From: Streptomyces antimicrobicus
GTDB lineage: Bacteria > Actinomycetota > Actinomycetes > Streptomycetales > Streptomycetaceae
Reading direction: 5' to 3'
Assembly: GCF_020532625.1 (NCBI RefSeq)
Contig: NZ_JAJAUY010000035.1
Span: 1 to 48,948 of the forward strand
Length of the DNA stretch: 48,948 bases
This document shows positions 34,421 to 42,834 of this stretch, one piece after another; positions within the stretch are counted from its first letter, which is position 1; each line of letters opens with the position of its first letter. The translations under genes and the position numbers were made by a program. The notes under the pieces were generated by a model. It did not search any database. It was not told the origin of the DNA and saw only the letters and a program-made list of their open reading frames with translations.

Positions 34421-35054
34421 TTCGAGTCACCCCCGCGGTGGTGGCCTGACCGACTTCGACCGCGACCTCGACACCCTCCGGGAGGTAGATGTCGACGCGC
34501 GAGCCGAACCGGATCAGGCCGATGCGCTCGCCCTGCTCGACCTTCGTGCCGGCCGGCACGTAGGGGACGATGCGACGGGCGACCGCGCCGGCGATCTGCA
34601 CCATCTCGATGTCGCCGAGCTCGGTGTCGAAGTGCCAGACAACGCGCTCGTTGTTCTCGCTCTCCTTGTTGAACGCCGGCACGAAGCCGCCGGGGACGTG
34701 CTCCACGGACGTCACCGTGCCCGCCAGGGGCGCGCGGTTGACGTGGACGTTCAGCGGGCTCATGAAGATCGCGACCCGGGTCCGGCCGTCCTTCCACGGC
34801 ATGATGCTCTGCACCACACCGTCGGCGGGCGAGATGACCCGGCCCTGAGCGATCTCGCGCTCGGGGTCGCGGAAGAACCACAGCATGCCCGCCGCCAGAG
34901 CGGTGGCGGGCACGGCCGCCGCGGCCCAGCGTCCGGACTTGCGGGCCCGGGCGAGGCTGAGCGCCGCGGTGGCGACGGTCGGCAGAAGCCACGGCGATGC
35001 TCCGCGCGCGAGGCGGACGCTGCCGCGAGGTGCAGAGGTTTGGCTGTGGGGCAT
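34407..35054 (-). CDS. psd: Phosphatidylserine decarboxylase proenzyme
   Basis: 215 residues from ATG 35054 (GAAGGTCATCC site), the short Psd form. Self-cleavage at Gly184-Ser185 in IRFGSRVDIYLP turns Ser185 into the pyruvoyl group. Other family landmarks: FFRDPERE, SPADGVVQSI, FMSPLNVHVNRAP. N-terminal hydrophobic stretch at about 47-60 suits a membrane-bound enzyme. It overlaps pssA by 14 bp at the chosen starts. A longer start at 35090 is possible but has no site. Confidence 0.95.
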   Translation of the reverse strand: MPHSQTSAPRGSVRLARGASPWLLPTVATAALSLARARKSGRWAAAAVPATALAAGMLWFFRDPEREIAQGRVISPADGVVQSIMPWKDGRTRVAIFMSPLNVHVNRAPLAGTVTSVEHVPGGFVPAFNKESENNERVVWHFDTELGDIEMVQIAGAVARRIVPYVPAGTKVEQGERIGLIRFGSRVDIYLPEGVEVAVEVGQATTAGVTRIDRD

Positions 35055-35120
35055 GGATGACCTTCGTAGCGGGTGATTGCCGCGCCGCAAACAGGGGGAC
35101 GGGACGGCGGCTTTACTGGA

Positions 35121-35151
35121 ATGCTATCGGTTGCGCGCAACAACTGGGCAA
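35121..35151 (-). promoter_or_regulatory. psd-pssA promoter candidate with palindrome
   Basis: Minus strand TTGCCC (35151-35146) and TAGCAT (35126-35121) are spaced by 19 bp. The spacer holds the perfect 12-bp palindrome GTTGCGCGCAAC (35130-35141). A repressor or activator bound there would block or retune the promoter. Spacing is longer than ideal, so the call is tentative. Confidence 0.4.
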
Positions 35152-35196
35152 GCCAGAAGCCGAGTCGATGGCCGGAACCTCGTGACTGGATGTGAC

Positions 35197-35226
35197 CCTT
35201 TTCGCGGACAAGGTGGTACGAAAAGG
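35197..35226 (-). terminator. Acyl-CoA dehydrogenase operon terminator
   Basis: CCTTTTCG (35197-35204) and CGAAAAGG (35219-35226) form a perfect 8-bp stem with a 14-nt loop, starting five bases beyond the acyl-CoA dehydrogenase stop and closing the ethylmalonyl-CoA operon. Confidence 0.7.
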
Positions 35227-35230
35227 ACTT

Positions 35231-36436
35231 TCAGCCCTGGATCCGGTACTCCTCGAGCAGCCGTCGCCCAATGATCATTTTCTGGATCTCGGCGGTACCT
35301 TCACCGATCAGCAGCATCGGCGCCTCGCGGTAGAGCCGCTCGATCTCGTACTCCTTCGAGAACCCGTACCCGCCGTGGATGCGGAAGGCGTCCTCCACCA
35401 CCTCCTTGCAGTACTCGGAGGCGAGGTACTTCGCCATCCCTGCTTCGAGGTCGTTTCGTTCCCCTGAGTCCTTTTTGCGTGCTGCGTTGACCATCATGGC
35501 ATGAGCCGCCTCGACCTTGGTAGCCATCTCGGCCAGCTTGAACTGGATGGCCTGGTGCTGAGCGATCGGCTTGCCGAAAGTGTGACGTTGCTGGGCATAG
35601 GAGACACCCAGTTCGAACGCACGCTGCGCGACGCCGCAGCCACGGGCCGCCACGTTGACGCGGCCGACCTCGACGCCGTCCATCATTTGGTAAAACCCTC
35701 GGCCGGTGACCCCTCCGAGCACACGATTGGCCGGAATGCGCAGTCCGTCCATGATCAGCTCGGTGGTGTCGACCCCCTTGTAGCCCATCTTGTCGATCTT
35801 GCCCGGGATGGTGAGGCCGGGGCGGACCTCTCCGAAGCCGGGCTCCTTCTCGACCAGGAAGGTCGTCATCGACTTGTGGGGGGCGGTGCCCTCGGGGTGT
35901 CCTTCGTCACTTCGGACCAGGACGGCGACCAGCGTGGACGAGCCGCCGTTCGTCAGCCACATCTTCTGACCGTTCAGGACGTACTCGTCGCCGTCCTTGA
36001 CCGCCTTCGACGTGATCGCCGACACGTCGGAGCCGAGGGCCGGCTCCGACATCGAGAAGGCGCCGCGGACCTCGCCCAGCGCCATGCGCGGCAGGAAGTG
36101 GTCCTTCTGCTCCTGGGTGCCGTGCTGCTTGAGCATGTACGCCACGATGAAGTGCGTGTTGATGATGCCCGAGACGGACATCCAGCCGCGGGCTATCTCC
36201 TCCACGCACAGGGCGTAGGTGAGCAGCGACTCACCGAGACCGCCGTACTCCTCGGGGATCATCAGACCGAACAGGCCGAGCTCCTTGAGCCCGTCCACGA
36301 TCGCCTGGGGGTACTCGTCGCGGTGCTCCAGCTCGGTCGCGACCGGGATGATCTCCTTGTCCACGAACTCGCGGACGGTCTTGAGGATCTCCTGCTGGAC
36401 GTCGGTCAGCCCGGCGGTCTGGGCGAGTCGTGCCAT
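35231..36436 (-). CDS. Acyl-CoA dehydrogenase, probable methylsuccinyl-CoA dehydrogenase
   Basis: 401 residues with the full acyl-CoA dehydrogenase pattern: helical N-terminal domain, AFSMSEPALGSDVSAI and KMWLTNGG (FAD contacts), QRHTFGKPIAQHQAIQFKLAEM, and the C-terminal HGGYGFSKEYEIERLYREA with IGEGTAEIQ. Within the ethylmalonyl-CoA pathway the expected reaction is methylsuccinyl-CoA to mesaconyl-CoA. From memory the characterised Rhodobacter enzyme is notably longer, so this is a shorter version and another short-chain substrate is possible. Last gene of the operon, two bases after the hydratase gene. Confidence 0.85.
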   Translation of the reverse strand: MARLAQTAGLTDVQQEILKTVREFVDKEIIPVATELEHRDEYPQAIVDGLKELGLFGLMIPEEYGGLGESLLTYALCVEEIARGWMSVSGIINTHFIVAYMLKQHGTQEQKDHFLPRMALGEVRGAFSMSEPALGSDVSAITSKAVKDGDEYVLNGQKMWLTNGGSSTLVAVLVRSDEGHPEGTAPHKSMTTFLVEKEPGFGEVRPGLTIPGKIDKMGYKGVDTTELIMDGLRIPANRVLGGVTGRGFYQMMDGVEVGRVNVAARGCGVAQRAFELGVSYAQQRHTFGKPIAQHQAIQFKLAEMATKVEAAHAMMVNAARKKDSGERNDLEAGMAKYLASEYCKEVVEDAFRIHGGYGFSKEYEIERLYREAPMLLIGEGTAEIQKMIIGRRLLEEYRIQG

Positions 36437-36438
36437 GG

Positions 36439-36951
36439 CTACTTCCCCTGTTCCTTCAGCTCGGGCCGGCCGGGCTGCTCGCCGCCGCGCTCCTTGATGT
36501 ACGTCTCGGTCGGGACCATCACCTTGCGCCGGAAGACGCAGACGAGGGTGCCGTCCTGCTTGTAGCCCTTGGTCTCCACGTACACGATGCCGCGGTCGCT
36601 CTTGGACTTCGACGGGGTCTTGTCCAGGACCGTGGTCTCGCCGTAGATCGTGTCGCCGTGGAAGGTCGGTGCCACGTGCCGCAGCGACTCGATCTCCAGG
36701 TTGGCGATGGCCTTGCCCGAGACGTCCGGCACGGACATGCCGAGCAGCAGCGAGTAGATGTAGTTGCCCACGACCACGTTCTTGCCGAAGTCCGTCGTCT
36801 TCTCGGCGTAGTTCGTGTCCATGTGGAGCGGGTGGTGGTTCATGGTGAGGAGGCAGAAGAGGTGGTCGTCGTACTCCGTGACCGTCTTCCCGGGCCAGTG
36901 CTTGTAGACCGCCCCGACCTCGAACTCCTCGTACGTGCGTCCGAACTGCAT
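36439..36951 (-). CDS. MaoC-type hydratase, probable mesaconyl-CoA hydratase
   Basis: 170 residues, one hot-dog domain (FEVGAVYKHWPGKTVTEYDD at the start, then FCLLTMNHHPLHMDTNYA with the catalytic Asp/His region, and VVVGNYIYSLLLGMSV). Expected to hydrate mesaconyl-CoA to beta-methylmalyl-CoA, which the next enzyme cleaves. The Rhodobacter enzyme is, as I recall, about twice as long with two such domains; here a dimer would serve. ATG at 36951 lies 15 bp after the lyase stop. The assignment comes from operon context. Confidence 0.82.
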   Translation of the reverse strand: MQFGRTYEEFEVGAVYKHWPGKTVTEYDDHLFCLLTMNHHPLHMDTNYAEKTTDFGKNVVVGNYIYSLLLGMSVPDVSGKAIANLEIESLRHVAPTFHGDTIYGETTVLDKTPSKSKSDRGIVYVETKGYKQDGTLVCVFRRKVMVPTETYIKERGGEQPGRPELKEQGK

Positions 36952-36966
36952 GGGATCAGGGCCCTT

Positions 36967-37941
36967 CTAGTTGCCGGGGATCTCGAACTTCGACGTGCGG
37001 CGCATGCCGGCGGCCCGGCCCTTGCCCGCGATGACCAGGGCCATCTTGCGGCTGGCCTCGTCGATCATCTCGTCGCCGAGCATCGCCGAGCCCTTCTTGC
37101 CGCCCGCCTCGGACGTGCACCACTCGTACGCGTCCAGGATCAGCTCCGCGTGGTCGTAGTCCGCCTGGGAGGGCGAGAAGACCTCGTTCGCCGCCTCGAC
37201 CTGGCCCGGGTGCAGCACCCACTTGCCGTCGAAGCCCAGCGCCGCGGCGCGGCCGGCGACCTCGCGGTAGCCGTCGACGTTCTTGATCTGCAGGTAGGGG
37301 CCGTCGATCGCCTGCAGGTCGTTGGCCCGGGCCGCCATGAGGATCTTCATGAGGATGTAGTGGTAGGCATCCGCCGGGTAGCCGGGCGGCTGCTCGCCGA
37401 CGACCAGCGACTTCATGTTGATCGAGGCCATGAAGTCGGCCGGGCCGAAGATGATCGTCTCCAGGCGCGGCGAGGCCTGGGCGATCGCGTTGACGTTGTT
37501 CAGGCCCTGGGCGTTCTCGATCTGCGCCTCGATGCCGATCTTGCCGACCTCGAAGCCCATGGTCTTCTCGATCTGCGTCAGCAGCAGGTCCAGCGCCACG
37601 ACCTGCTCGGCGTTCTGCACCTTCGGCAGCATGATGCAGTCCAGGTTCTGGCCCGCGCCCTCGACCACGGTGACCACGTCCCGGTAGGTCCAGTGGGTGG
37701 TCCAGTCGTTCACCCGCACGACCCGGGTCTTGCCGGTCCAGTCGCCCTCGTTGAGGAACTTCACGATGGTGTGCCGGGCCTCGGGCTTGGCCAGCGGGGC
37801 GCAGGCGTCCTCCAGGTCCAGGAAGACCTGGTCGGCGGGCAGCCCCTGCGCCTTCTCCAGGAAGCGCGGGTTCGAACCCGGGACCGCGAGGCAGGAGCGG
37901 CGCGGCCGCAGGCGGTTCACGGGGCTGGCGGGGGTGGTCAT
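36967..37941 (-). CDS. CitE-like beta-methylmalyl-CoA/malyl-CoA lyase
   Basis: 324 residues of the HpcH/CitE TIM-barrel family. Key segments: RPRRSCLAVPGSNPRFLEKA, FLDLEDACAPLAKPEAR (metal-binding acidic residues), IMLPKVQNAEQV, IEAQIENAQGL, FGPADFMASI. In the ethylmalonyl-CoA pathway it splits beta-methylmalyl-CoA into glyoxylate and propionyl-CoA, and may also act on malyl-CoA. The start overlaps the mutase stop by four bases (ATGA). Confidence 0.9.
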   Translation of the reverse strand: MTTPASPVNRLRPRRSCLAVPGSNPRFLEKAQGLPADQVFLDLEDACAPLAKPEARHTIVKFLNEGDWTGKTRVVRVNDWTTHWTYRDVVTVVEGAGQNLDCIMLPKVQNAEQVVALDLLLTQIEKTMGFEVGKIGIEAQIENAQGLNNVNAIAQASPRLETIIFGPADFMASINMKSLVVGEQPPGYPADAYHYILMKILMAARANDLQAIDGPYLQIKNVDGYREVAGRAAALGFDGKWVLHPGQVEAANEVFSPSQADYDHAELILDAYEWCTSEAGGKKGSAMLGDEMIDEASRKMALVIAGKGRAAGMRRTSKFEIPGN

Positions 37942-39998
37942 GCGGGGACCTCCGTGCTGATGAGGGGGCTGAGCTTGTTCGCTTTGCGGATCTCGTCGAC
38001 GATACGGCCGATGATCTCCGTGATACCGAAGTCCTTCGGGGTGAAGACGGCGGCCACACCGGCGGCCTTGAGTTCCTCGGCGTCGGCATTCGGAATGATG
38101 CCGCCGACGATGACGGGCAGGTCACCCGCCCCCGCCGTGCGCAGGCGTTCGAGCACGTCCGGCACGAGCGCGCTGTGCGAACCGGACAGGATGGACAGTC
38201 CCACGCAGTGCACGTCCTCGGCCAGGGCCGCGGACGCGATCTGCTCCGGGGTCAGCCGGATGCCCTGGTAGACCACCTCGAACCCGGCGTCGCGGGCCCG
38301 TACGGCGATCTGCTCGGCGCCGTTGGAGTGCCCGTCCAGACCGGGCTTGCCCACCAGCAGCCGCAGCCGGCCGGTGCCCAGCTCCTGCGCGGTCCGGGTG
38401 ACCTTCGCACGGACCTCGGCCAGCGGGGTCCCGGGCTCGGCGGCGACCGCCACCGGGGCCGAGGAGACCCCGGTCGGGGCCCGGAACTCGCCGAAGACCT
38501 CGCGCAGGGCGCTCGCCCATTCGCCGGTGGTGACACCGGCGCGGGCGCACTCCAAGGTGGCCTCCATCAGGTTCTCCGTGCCGGCCGCGGCCTCCTTCAG
38601 CCGGTCCAGGGCCTGCTGGACGGTGGGGAAGACGAACGGGTCGCCCTCGCCCTGCCGGTCGCTCGACTCCTGGCGCTCGGCCCGCCAGCGGGCGATCCGC
38701 TCCACGATGGTGGCCTCCACCGCGCCGTCCACCGTCATGATCGCGGTGTCCAGGTCGGCGGTGAGCGGGTTGGGCTCGGTCTGCTGGAAGCAGTTCACGC
38801 CCACGATCTTGTCCTCGCCGGCCTCGATCCGCGCCCGCCGCTCGGCGTGCGAGGCGACCAGCCGGGACTTCAGGTAGCCGGACTCGACGGCCGCCATCGC
38901 GCCGCCCATCTCCTGGATCCGCTCGATCTCCGCCAGGCACTCCGCCACCAGGGCGTCCACCTTGGCCTCGATCACGTGCGAGCCGGTGAAGATGTCGTCG
39001 TACTCCAGCAGGTCGCTCTCGTGGGCCAGGACCTGCTGGATGCGCAGGCTCCACTGCTGGTCCCAGGGGCGGGGCAGGCCCAGCGCCTCGTTCCAGGCGG
39101 GCAGCTGGACGGCGCGGGCGCGGGCGTCCTTGGAGAGGGTGACGGCCAGCATCTCCAGCACGATGCGCTGGACGTTGTTCTCCGGCTGCGCCTCGGTCAG
39201 GCCGAGGGAGTTGACCTGCACGCCGTAGCGGAACCGGCGCTGCTTGGGGTCCTCGATGCCGTAGCGCTCGTGGGTGATCCGGTCCCAGATGCGGCCGAAG
39301 GCACGCATCTTGCACATCTCCTCGATGAAGCGGACTCCCGCGTTCACGAAGAAGGAGATCCGGGCGACGACCTCGCCGAACCGCTCCTCGGGGACCTGAC
39401 CGGAGTCGCGGACCGAGTCCAGCACGGCGATCGCCGTCGACATCGCGTACGAGATCTCCTGGACGGGGGTCGCCCCCGCCTCCTGGAGGTGGTACGAGCA
39501 GATGTTGATCGGGTTCCACTTGGGGATGTTGTTGACCGTGTACGCGATCATGTCCGTCGTCAGGCGCAGGCTCGGCCCGGGCGGGAAGACGTGCGTCCCG
39601 CGGGAGAGGTACTCCTTGACGATGTCGTTCTGCGTCGTGCCCTGGAGCTTGGAGATGTCCGCGCCCTGCTCCTCGGCGGCCACCTGGTAGAGCGCCAGCA
39701 GCCACATGGCGGTGGCGTTGATCGTCATCGAGGTGTTCATCTGCTCCAGGGGGATGTCCTGGAACAGCCTCCGCATGTCGCCCAGGTGGGAGACCGGGAC
39801 CCCGACCCGGCCCACCTCGCCGCGGGCGAGGATGTGGTCGGGGTCGTAGCCGGTCTGCGTCGGCAGGTCGAACGCGACCGACAGGCCGGTCTGGCCCTTG
39901 GCGAGGTTGCGGCGGTACAGCTCGTTGGACGCCTCGGCCGTGGAGTGGCCGGCGTACGTCCGCATGAGCCACGGACGGTCCTTCTGGCGCTCTGTCAT
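37938..39998 (-). CDS. meaA: Ethylmalonyl-CoA mutase, B12-dependent
   Basis: 686 residues. N-terminal acyl-CoA mutase barrel (about 1-520, including TYAGHSTAEASNELYRRNL, FDLPTQTGYDPDH and the substrate-binding TMTINATAMWLLALYQ-like MNTSMTINATAMWL) and C-terminal B12 domain (about 545-680) with the cobalt-ligand histidine in GLDGHSNGAEQ and the later LSILSGSHSALV and VGGIIPNADAEEL. The neighbouring ccr identifies it as the ethylmalonyl-CoA rather than methylmalonyl-CoA mutase (called ecm or meaA). It converts ethylmalonyl-CoA to methylsuccinyl-CoA. 32 bp after ccr. Confidence 0.93.
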   Translation of the reverse strand: MTERQKDRPWLMRTYAGHSTAEASNELYRRNLAKGQTGLSVAFDLPTQTGYDPDHILARGEVGRVGVPVSHLGDMRRLFQDIPLEQMNTSMTINATAMWLLALYQVAAEEQGADISKLQGTTQNDIVKEYLSRGTHVFPPGPSLRLTTDMIAYTVNNIPKWNPINICSYHLQEAGATPVQEISYAMSTAIAVLDSVRDSGQVPEERFGEVVARISFFVNAGVRFIEEMCKMRAFGRIWDRITHERYGIEDPKQRRFRYGVQVNSLGLTEAQPENNVQRIVLEMLAVTLSKDARARAVQLPAWNEALGLPRPWDQQWSLRIQQVLAHESDLLEYDDIFTGSHVIEAKVDALVAECLAEIERIQEMGGAMAAVESGYLKSRLVASHAERRARIEAGEDKIVGVNCFQQTEPNPLTADLDTAIMTVDGAVEATIVERIARWRAERQESSDRQGEGDPFVFPTVQQALDRLKEAAAGTENLMEATLECARAGVTTGEWASALREVFGEFRAPTGVSSAPVAVAAEPGTPLAEVRAKVTRTAQELGTGRLRLLVGKPGLDGHSNGAEQIAVRARDAGFEVVYQGIRLTPEQIASAALAEDVHCVGLSILSGSHSALVPDVLERLRTAGAGDLPVIVGGIIPNADAEELKAAGVAAVFTPKDFGITEIIGRIVDEIRKANKLSPLISTEVPA

Positions 39999-40030
39999 CT
40001 CAGGCGGTCCTTATGGCCTTTGGAGCGGAC

Positions 40031-41368
40031 TCAGATGTTGCGGAAGCGGTTGATGGCGTCGAGGTGCTGGGCGCGCATCTCGGGGTCGCGGACGCCCAGG
40101 CCCTCCTCGGGGGCCAGGCACAGGACGCCGACCTTGCCCTGGTGGAGGTTGCGGTGGACGTCGTAGGCGGCCTGGCCGGTCTCCTCCAGGGAGTAGACCT
40201 TGGAGAGGGTGGGGTGGATCTTGCCCTTGGCGATGAGGCGGTTGGCCTCCCAGGCCTCGCGGTAGTTCGCGAAGTGCGAGCCGATGATCCGCTTGAGGGA
40301 CATCCACAGGTAGCGGTTGTCGTACTCGTGCATGTAGCCGGAGGTCGAGGCGCAGGTGGTGATGGTGCCGCCCTTGCGGGTGACGTAGACCGAGGCGCCG
40401 AAGGTCTCCCGGCCGGGGTGCTCGAAGACGATGTCGATGTCCTCGCCGCCGGTCAGCTCGCGGATCTTGGAGCCGAAGCGCTTCCACTCCCGCGGGTCCT
40501 GGGTCTGCTCGTCCTTCCAGAACTTGTAGCCCTCGGCGTTGCGGTCGATCACGGCCTCGGCGCCCATCGAGCGGCAGATGTCGGCCTTCTCGGGGGAGGA
40601 GACGACGCAGATCGGGTTGGCGCCGCCGGCCAGGGCGAACTGGGTGGCGTAGGAGCCGAGGCCGCCGCTGGCGCCCCAGATGAGGACGTTGTCGCCCTGC
40701 TTCATGCCGGCGCCGTTGCGGGAGACCAGCTGGCGGTAGGCGGTGGAGTTGACCAGGCCGGGGGCGGCGGCCTCCTCCCAGCTGAGGTGGCCCGGCTTGG
40801 GCATCAGCTGGTTGGACTTGACCAGGGCGATCTCGGCCAGGCCGCCGAAGTTGGTCTCGAAGCCCCAGATGCGCTGCTCGGGGTCGAGCATGGTGTCGTT
40901 GTGGCCGTCGGAGGACTCCAGCTCCACCGAGAGGCAGTGCGCGACGACCTCGTCGCCGGGCTTCCAGGCGTTGACGCCGGGGCCGGTGCGCAGGACGACG
41001 CCGGCCAGGTCGGAGCCGATGATGTGGTACGGCAGGTCGTGGCGCTTGGTGAGCTCCGACAGCCGGCCGTAGCGCTCCAGGAAGGAGAAGGTCGACAGCG
41101 GCTCGAAGATCGAGGTCCACACCGAGTTGTAGTTGACCGAGGAAGCCATCACGGCCACCAGCGCCTCGCCCGGGCCCAGTTCGGGCAGCGGGACCTGGTC
41201 CAGGTGCAGGGACTTGCGCGGGTCCTTGTCGCGGGTGGCGAGCCCGGCGAACATCTCCGTCTCGTCCTTGTGCACGGTGACCGCGCGGTACGAGTCGGGC
41301 AGCGGCAGGGCCGCGAAGTCTTCGGTGGTGGCGGCCTGCGACTGGATCGCGTCGAGGATGTGCTTCAC
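40031..41368 (-). CDS. ccr: Crotonyl-CoA carboxylase/reductase
   Basis: 445 residues from GTG 41368 with GGAGG seven bases upstream. NADPH-binding motif WGASGGLGS (231-239). The CO2-binding residues known from the Kitasatospora enzyme are all present at the same positions: Asn81, Phe170, Glu171 and His365, so it should carboxylate rather than only reduce. Converts crotonyl-CoA, CO2 and NADPH to ethylmalonyl-CoA, which serves acetate/fat assimilation and supplies extender units for polyketides. First gene of a five-gene operon with a leader of about 190 nt and a promoter with two inverted repeats. Confidence 0.97.
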   Translation of the reverse strand: MKHILDAIQSQAATTEDFAALPLPDSYRAVTVHKDETEMFAGLATRDKDPRKSLHLDQVPLPELGPGEALVAVMASSVNYNSVWTSIFEPLSTFSFLERYGRLSELTKRHDLPYHIIGSDLAGVVLRTGPGVNAWKPGDEVVAHCLSVELESSDGHNDTMLDPEQRIWGFETNFGGLAEIALVKSNQLMPKPGHLSWEEAAAPGLVNSTAYRQLVSRNGAGMKQGDNVLIWGASGGLGSYATQFALAGGANPICVVSSPEKADICRSMGAEAVIDRNAEGYKFWKDEQTQDPREWKRFGSKIRELTGGEDIDIVFEHPGRETFGASVYVTRKGGTITTCASTSGYMHEYDNRYLWMSLKRIIGSHFANYREAWEANRLIAKGKIHPTLSKVYSLEETGQAAYDVHRNLHQGKVGVLCLAPEEGLGVRDPEMRAQHLDAINRFRNI

Positions 41369-41567
41369 GGTGATGCCTCCGGCGAGCGCTGAATGAGGGT
41401 GCGCTGGGTGAAGTGCTGAGCTGAGGGTCTGGGTGCCGTCGGTTCGGCGGTGCGTGGTGCGGTGGCGACGCCTGTGGTGGGGCGCGGGAGGTGCCTGTGA
41501 CGCAGGCGTCCGGGGCGCGTTCCCTCGTCTGTGCCGACGTGGACCGCGGGGACATCCGGACGGCTTC

Positions 41568-41610
41568 AACGTATGGCACCCCGTGTCACTCGGCAAGGCA
41601 CTGCGTGCCA
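41568..41610 (-). promoter_or_regulatory. ccr promoter with two operator-like inverted repeats
   Basis: Minus strand TTGCCG (41596-41591), a 17-bp spacer and TACGTT (41573-41568). TGGCAC-CCC-GTGTCA (41574-41588, plus strand) fills the spacer, and AGGCAC-TGC-GTGCCA (41596-41610) lies just upstream across the -35. Their centres are 22 bp apart, two helical turns. The two sites share GGCAC-N3-GTG. A TetR-type repressor acting cooperatively would fit; the tetR gene is about 0.25 kb away. The 460-bp stretch between ccr and tetR also holds the tetR terminator and a GAGTT/AACTC repeat (41663-41688). Confidence 0.55.
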
Positions 41611-41699
41611 AAAATTTCTCTCATTTGCCGATTGACCTGCGCAGATGAGCGATGATCGATCAGAGTTACCCGGGAGTAGGGGCAACTCGGGCAAACGAA

Positions 41700-41730
41700 A
41701 GTGGCCGCCCCCACAACGGGAGCGGCCACT
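41700..41730 (-). terminator. tetR terminator
   Basis: AGTGGCCGC (41700-41708) and GCGGCCACT (41722-41730) form a perfect 9-bp stem with a 13-nt loop. On the minus strand it is followed by a T-rich stretch (TTTCGTTT), a good intrinsic terminator about 100 bp beyond the tetR stop. Confidence 0.75.
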
Positions 41731-41828
41731 GTGACGAGCGCTACGTGCGAGCGCTCCTTCCCGAGCCTTGTCGTCTCGGCGCCACCTCCGCCGAGCCTTG
41801 CCGTCCGAGCCTTGCCGTCCGAGCCGCC

Positions 41829-42662
41829 CTACTTCCGGCGCAGGGCCTCCTCGATCGTCCGCATGACCTCGTCGAGCGGGGCGTCGGTCCGGGCGACGGC
41901 CACCAGCACCTCGCCCTCGGTCCGCACCTGGGCCTCGGCCCGCGCCGCCGGGTCCGGCGTAGCGCCCTCCGGGGAGCGGCGGCCGGCCCCGATCCCGGTG
42001 CCGAAGGTCTTGCGCACGATCGCGAAGGCGTGGTCCAGCTGGGCCTCCACGTCGCCCTGGCCGCCGGCCCGCAGCCAGCGCCGCAGCACGTGGTTGTGGG
42101 CCGTGACCACCGCCGACGCGGCCACCTCGGCGAGCAGCGGGTCGTCGTTGCCGTCGTGGTGGTCGTGCTCGTCGAAGTGGGCCAGCAGGTAGCGGGTGAA
42201 CAGCCGCTCGTAGCGGGCCACCGAGGCGATCTCCCGCTCCCGCAGCGTCGGCACCTCGCGCGTCAGCCGGTAGCGCTCCACGGACACCGCCGGGGAGGCG
42301 GCGTACATCTTCATGACCTCCTTGATCCCGCGGCACACGGTGTCGAGCGGGTGCTCGTGCGCCGGGGCCGCGTCCAGCACGGCCTCGGCCCGGATCAGGG
42401 TGTCGTCGTGGTCGGGGAAGATCGCCTCTTCCTTGGAGCGGAAGTGGCGGAAGAAGGTCCGCCGGGCGACGCCGGCCGCCGCGGCGATCTCGTCGACCGT
42501 CGTCGCCTCGTACCCCTTGGTCGCGAACAGCTCCATCGCCGCCGAGGCGAGCTCGCGGCGCATCTTGAGCCGCTGGGCGGCCGCCCGTGAGCCGGCGGAG
42601 CTCTCCGGGACGTCGGAGGGAGCCGTGGCGGCGCGGGCCTGGGTCTTGGCGGACTGGGACAT
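41829..42662 (-). CDS. TetR family transcriptional regulator
   Basis: 277 residues from ATG 42662; an ATG at 42680 is also possible. Neither has a ribosome site, so a leaderless mRNA is possible. N-terminal helix-turn-helix (about 35-85): MRRELASAAMELFATKGYEA, then TVDEIAAAAGVARRTFFRHF. The ligand domain has a His/Asp-rich stretch (FDEHDHHDGNDDP, about 165-178). Placed between ccr and the hydroxybutyryl-CoA dehydrogenase, it is the natural candidate regulator of the ethylmalonyl-CoA genes, with a CoA ester as likely ligand. It ends in a separate terminator. Confidence 0.92.
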   Translation of the reverse strand: MSQSAKTQARAATAPSDVPESSAGSRAAAQRLKMRRELASAAMELFATKGYEATTVDEIAAAAGVARRTFFRHFRSKEEAIFPDHDDTLIRAEAVLDAAPAHEHPLDTVCRGIKEVMKMYAASPAVSVERYRLTREVPTLREREIASVARYERLFTRYLLAHFDEHDHHDGNDDPLLAEVAASAVVTAHNHVLRRWLRAGGQGDVEAQLDHAFAIVRKTFGTGIGAGRRSPEGATPDPAARAEAQVRTEGEVLVAVARTDAPLDEVMRTIEEALRRK

Positions 42663-42758
42663 AGTGCGAACGTACTGCATGGACGCACGGGCGTGCGCCG
42701 GAGGGCTCGCCGGGTCCGAGGGGTGGGACGGATGCGGGGGAGGGCCCGCACTGGGCTC

Positions 42759-42807
42759 GGGAGGGTATGTCCGCCGTGAGGGTCCGGCGGACCCGAGCAG
42801 CCCTCCC
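42759..42807 (-). terminator. 3-hydroxybutyryl-CoA dehydrogenase terminator
   Basis: GTCCGCCG (42769-42776) and CGGCGGAC (42785-42792) form a perfect 8-bp stem with an 8-nt loop; outside it GGGAGGG (42759-42765) pairs with CCCTCCC (42801-42807). It begins 28 bp after the dehydrogenase stop and separates that gene from tetR. Confidence 0.65.
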
Positions 42808-42834
42808 CACGCATCCGGCTCGTGGGCCCGCGCG

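Noticed and set aside
41369..41611. N-terminal extension of Ccr from the upstream ATG at 41611
   Set aside because: The extension would be Arg/Pro/His-rich and out of line with the family; GGAGG and the CO2-site numbering support GTG 41368.
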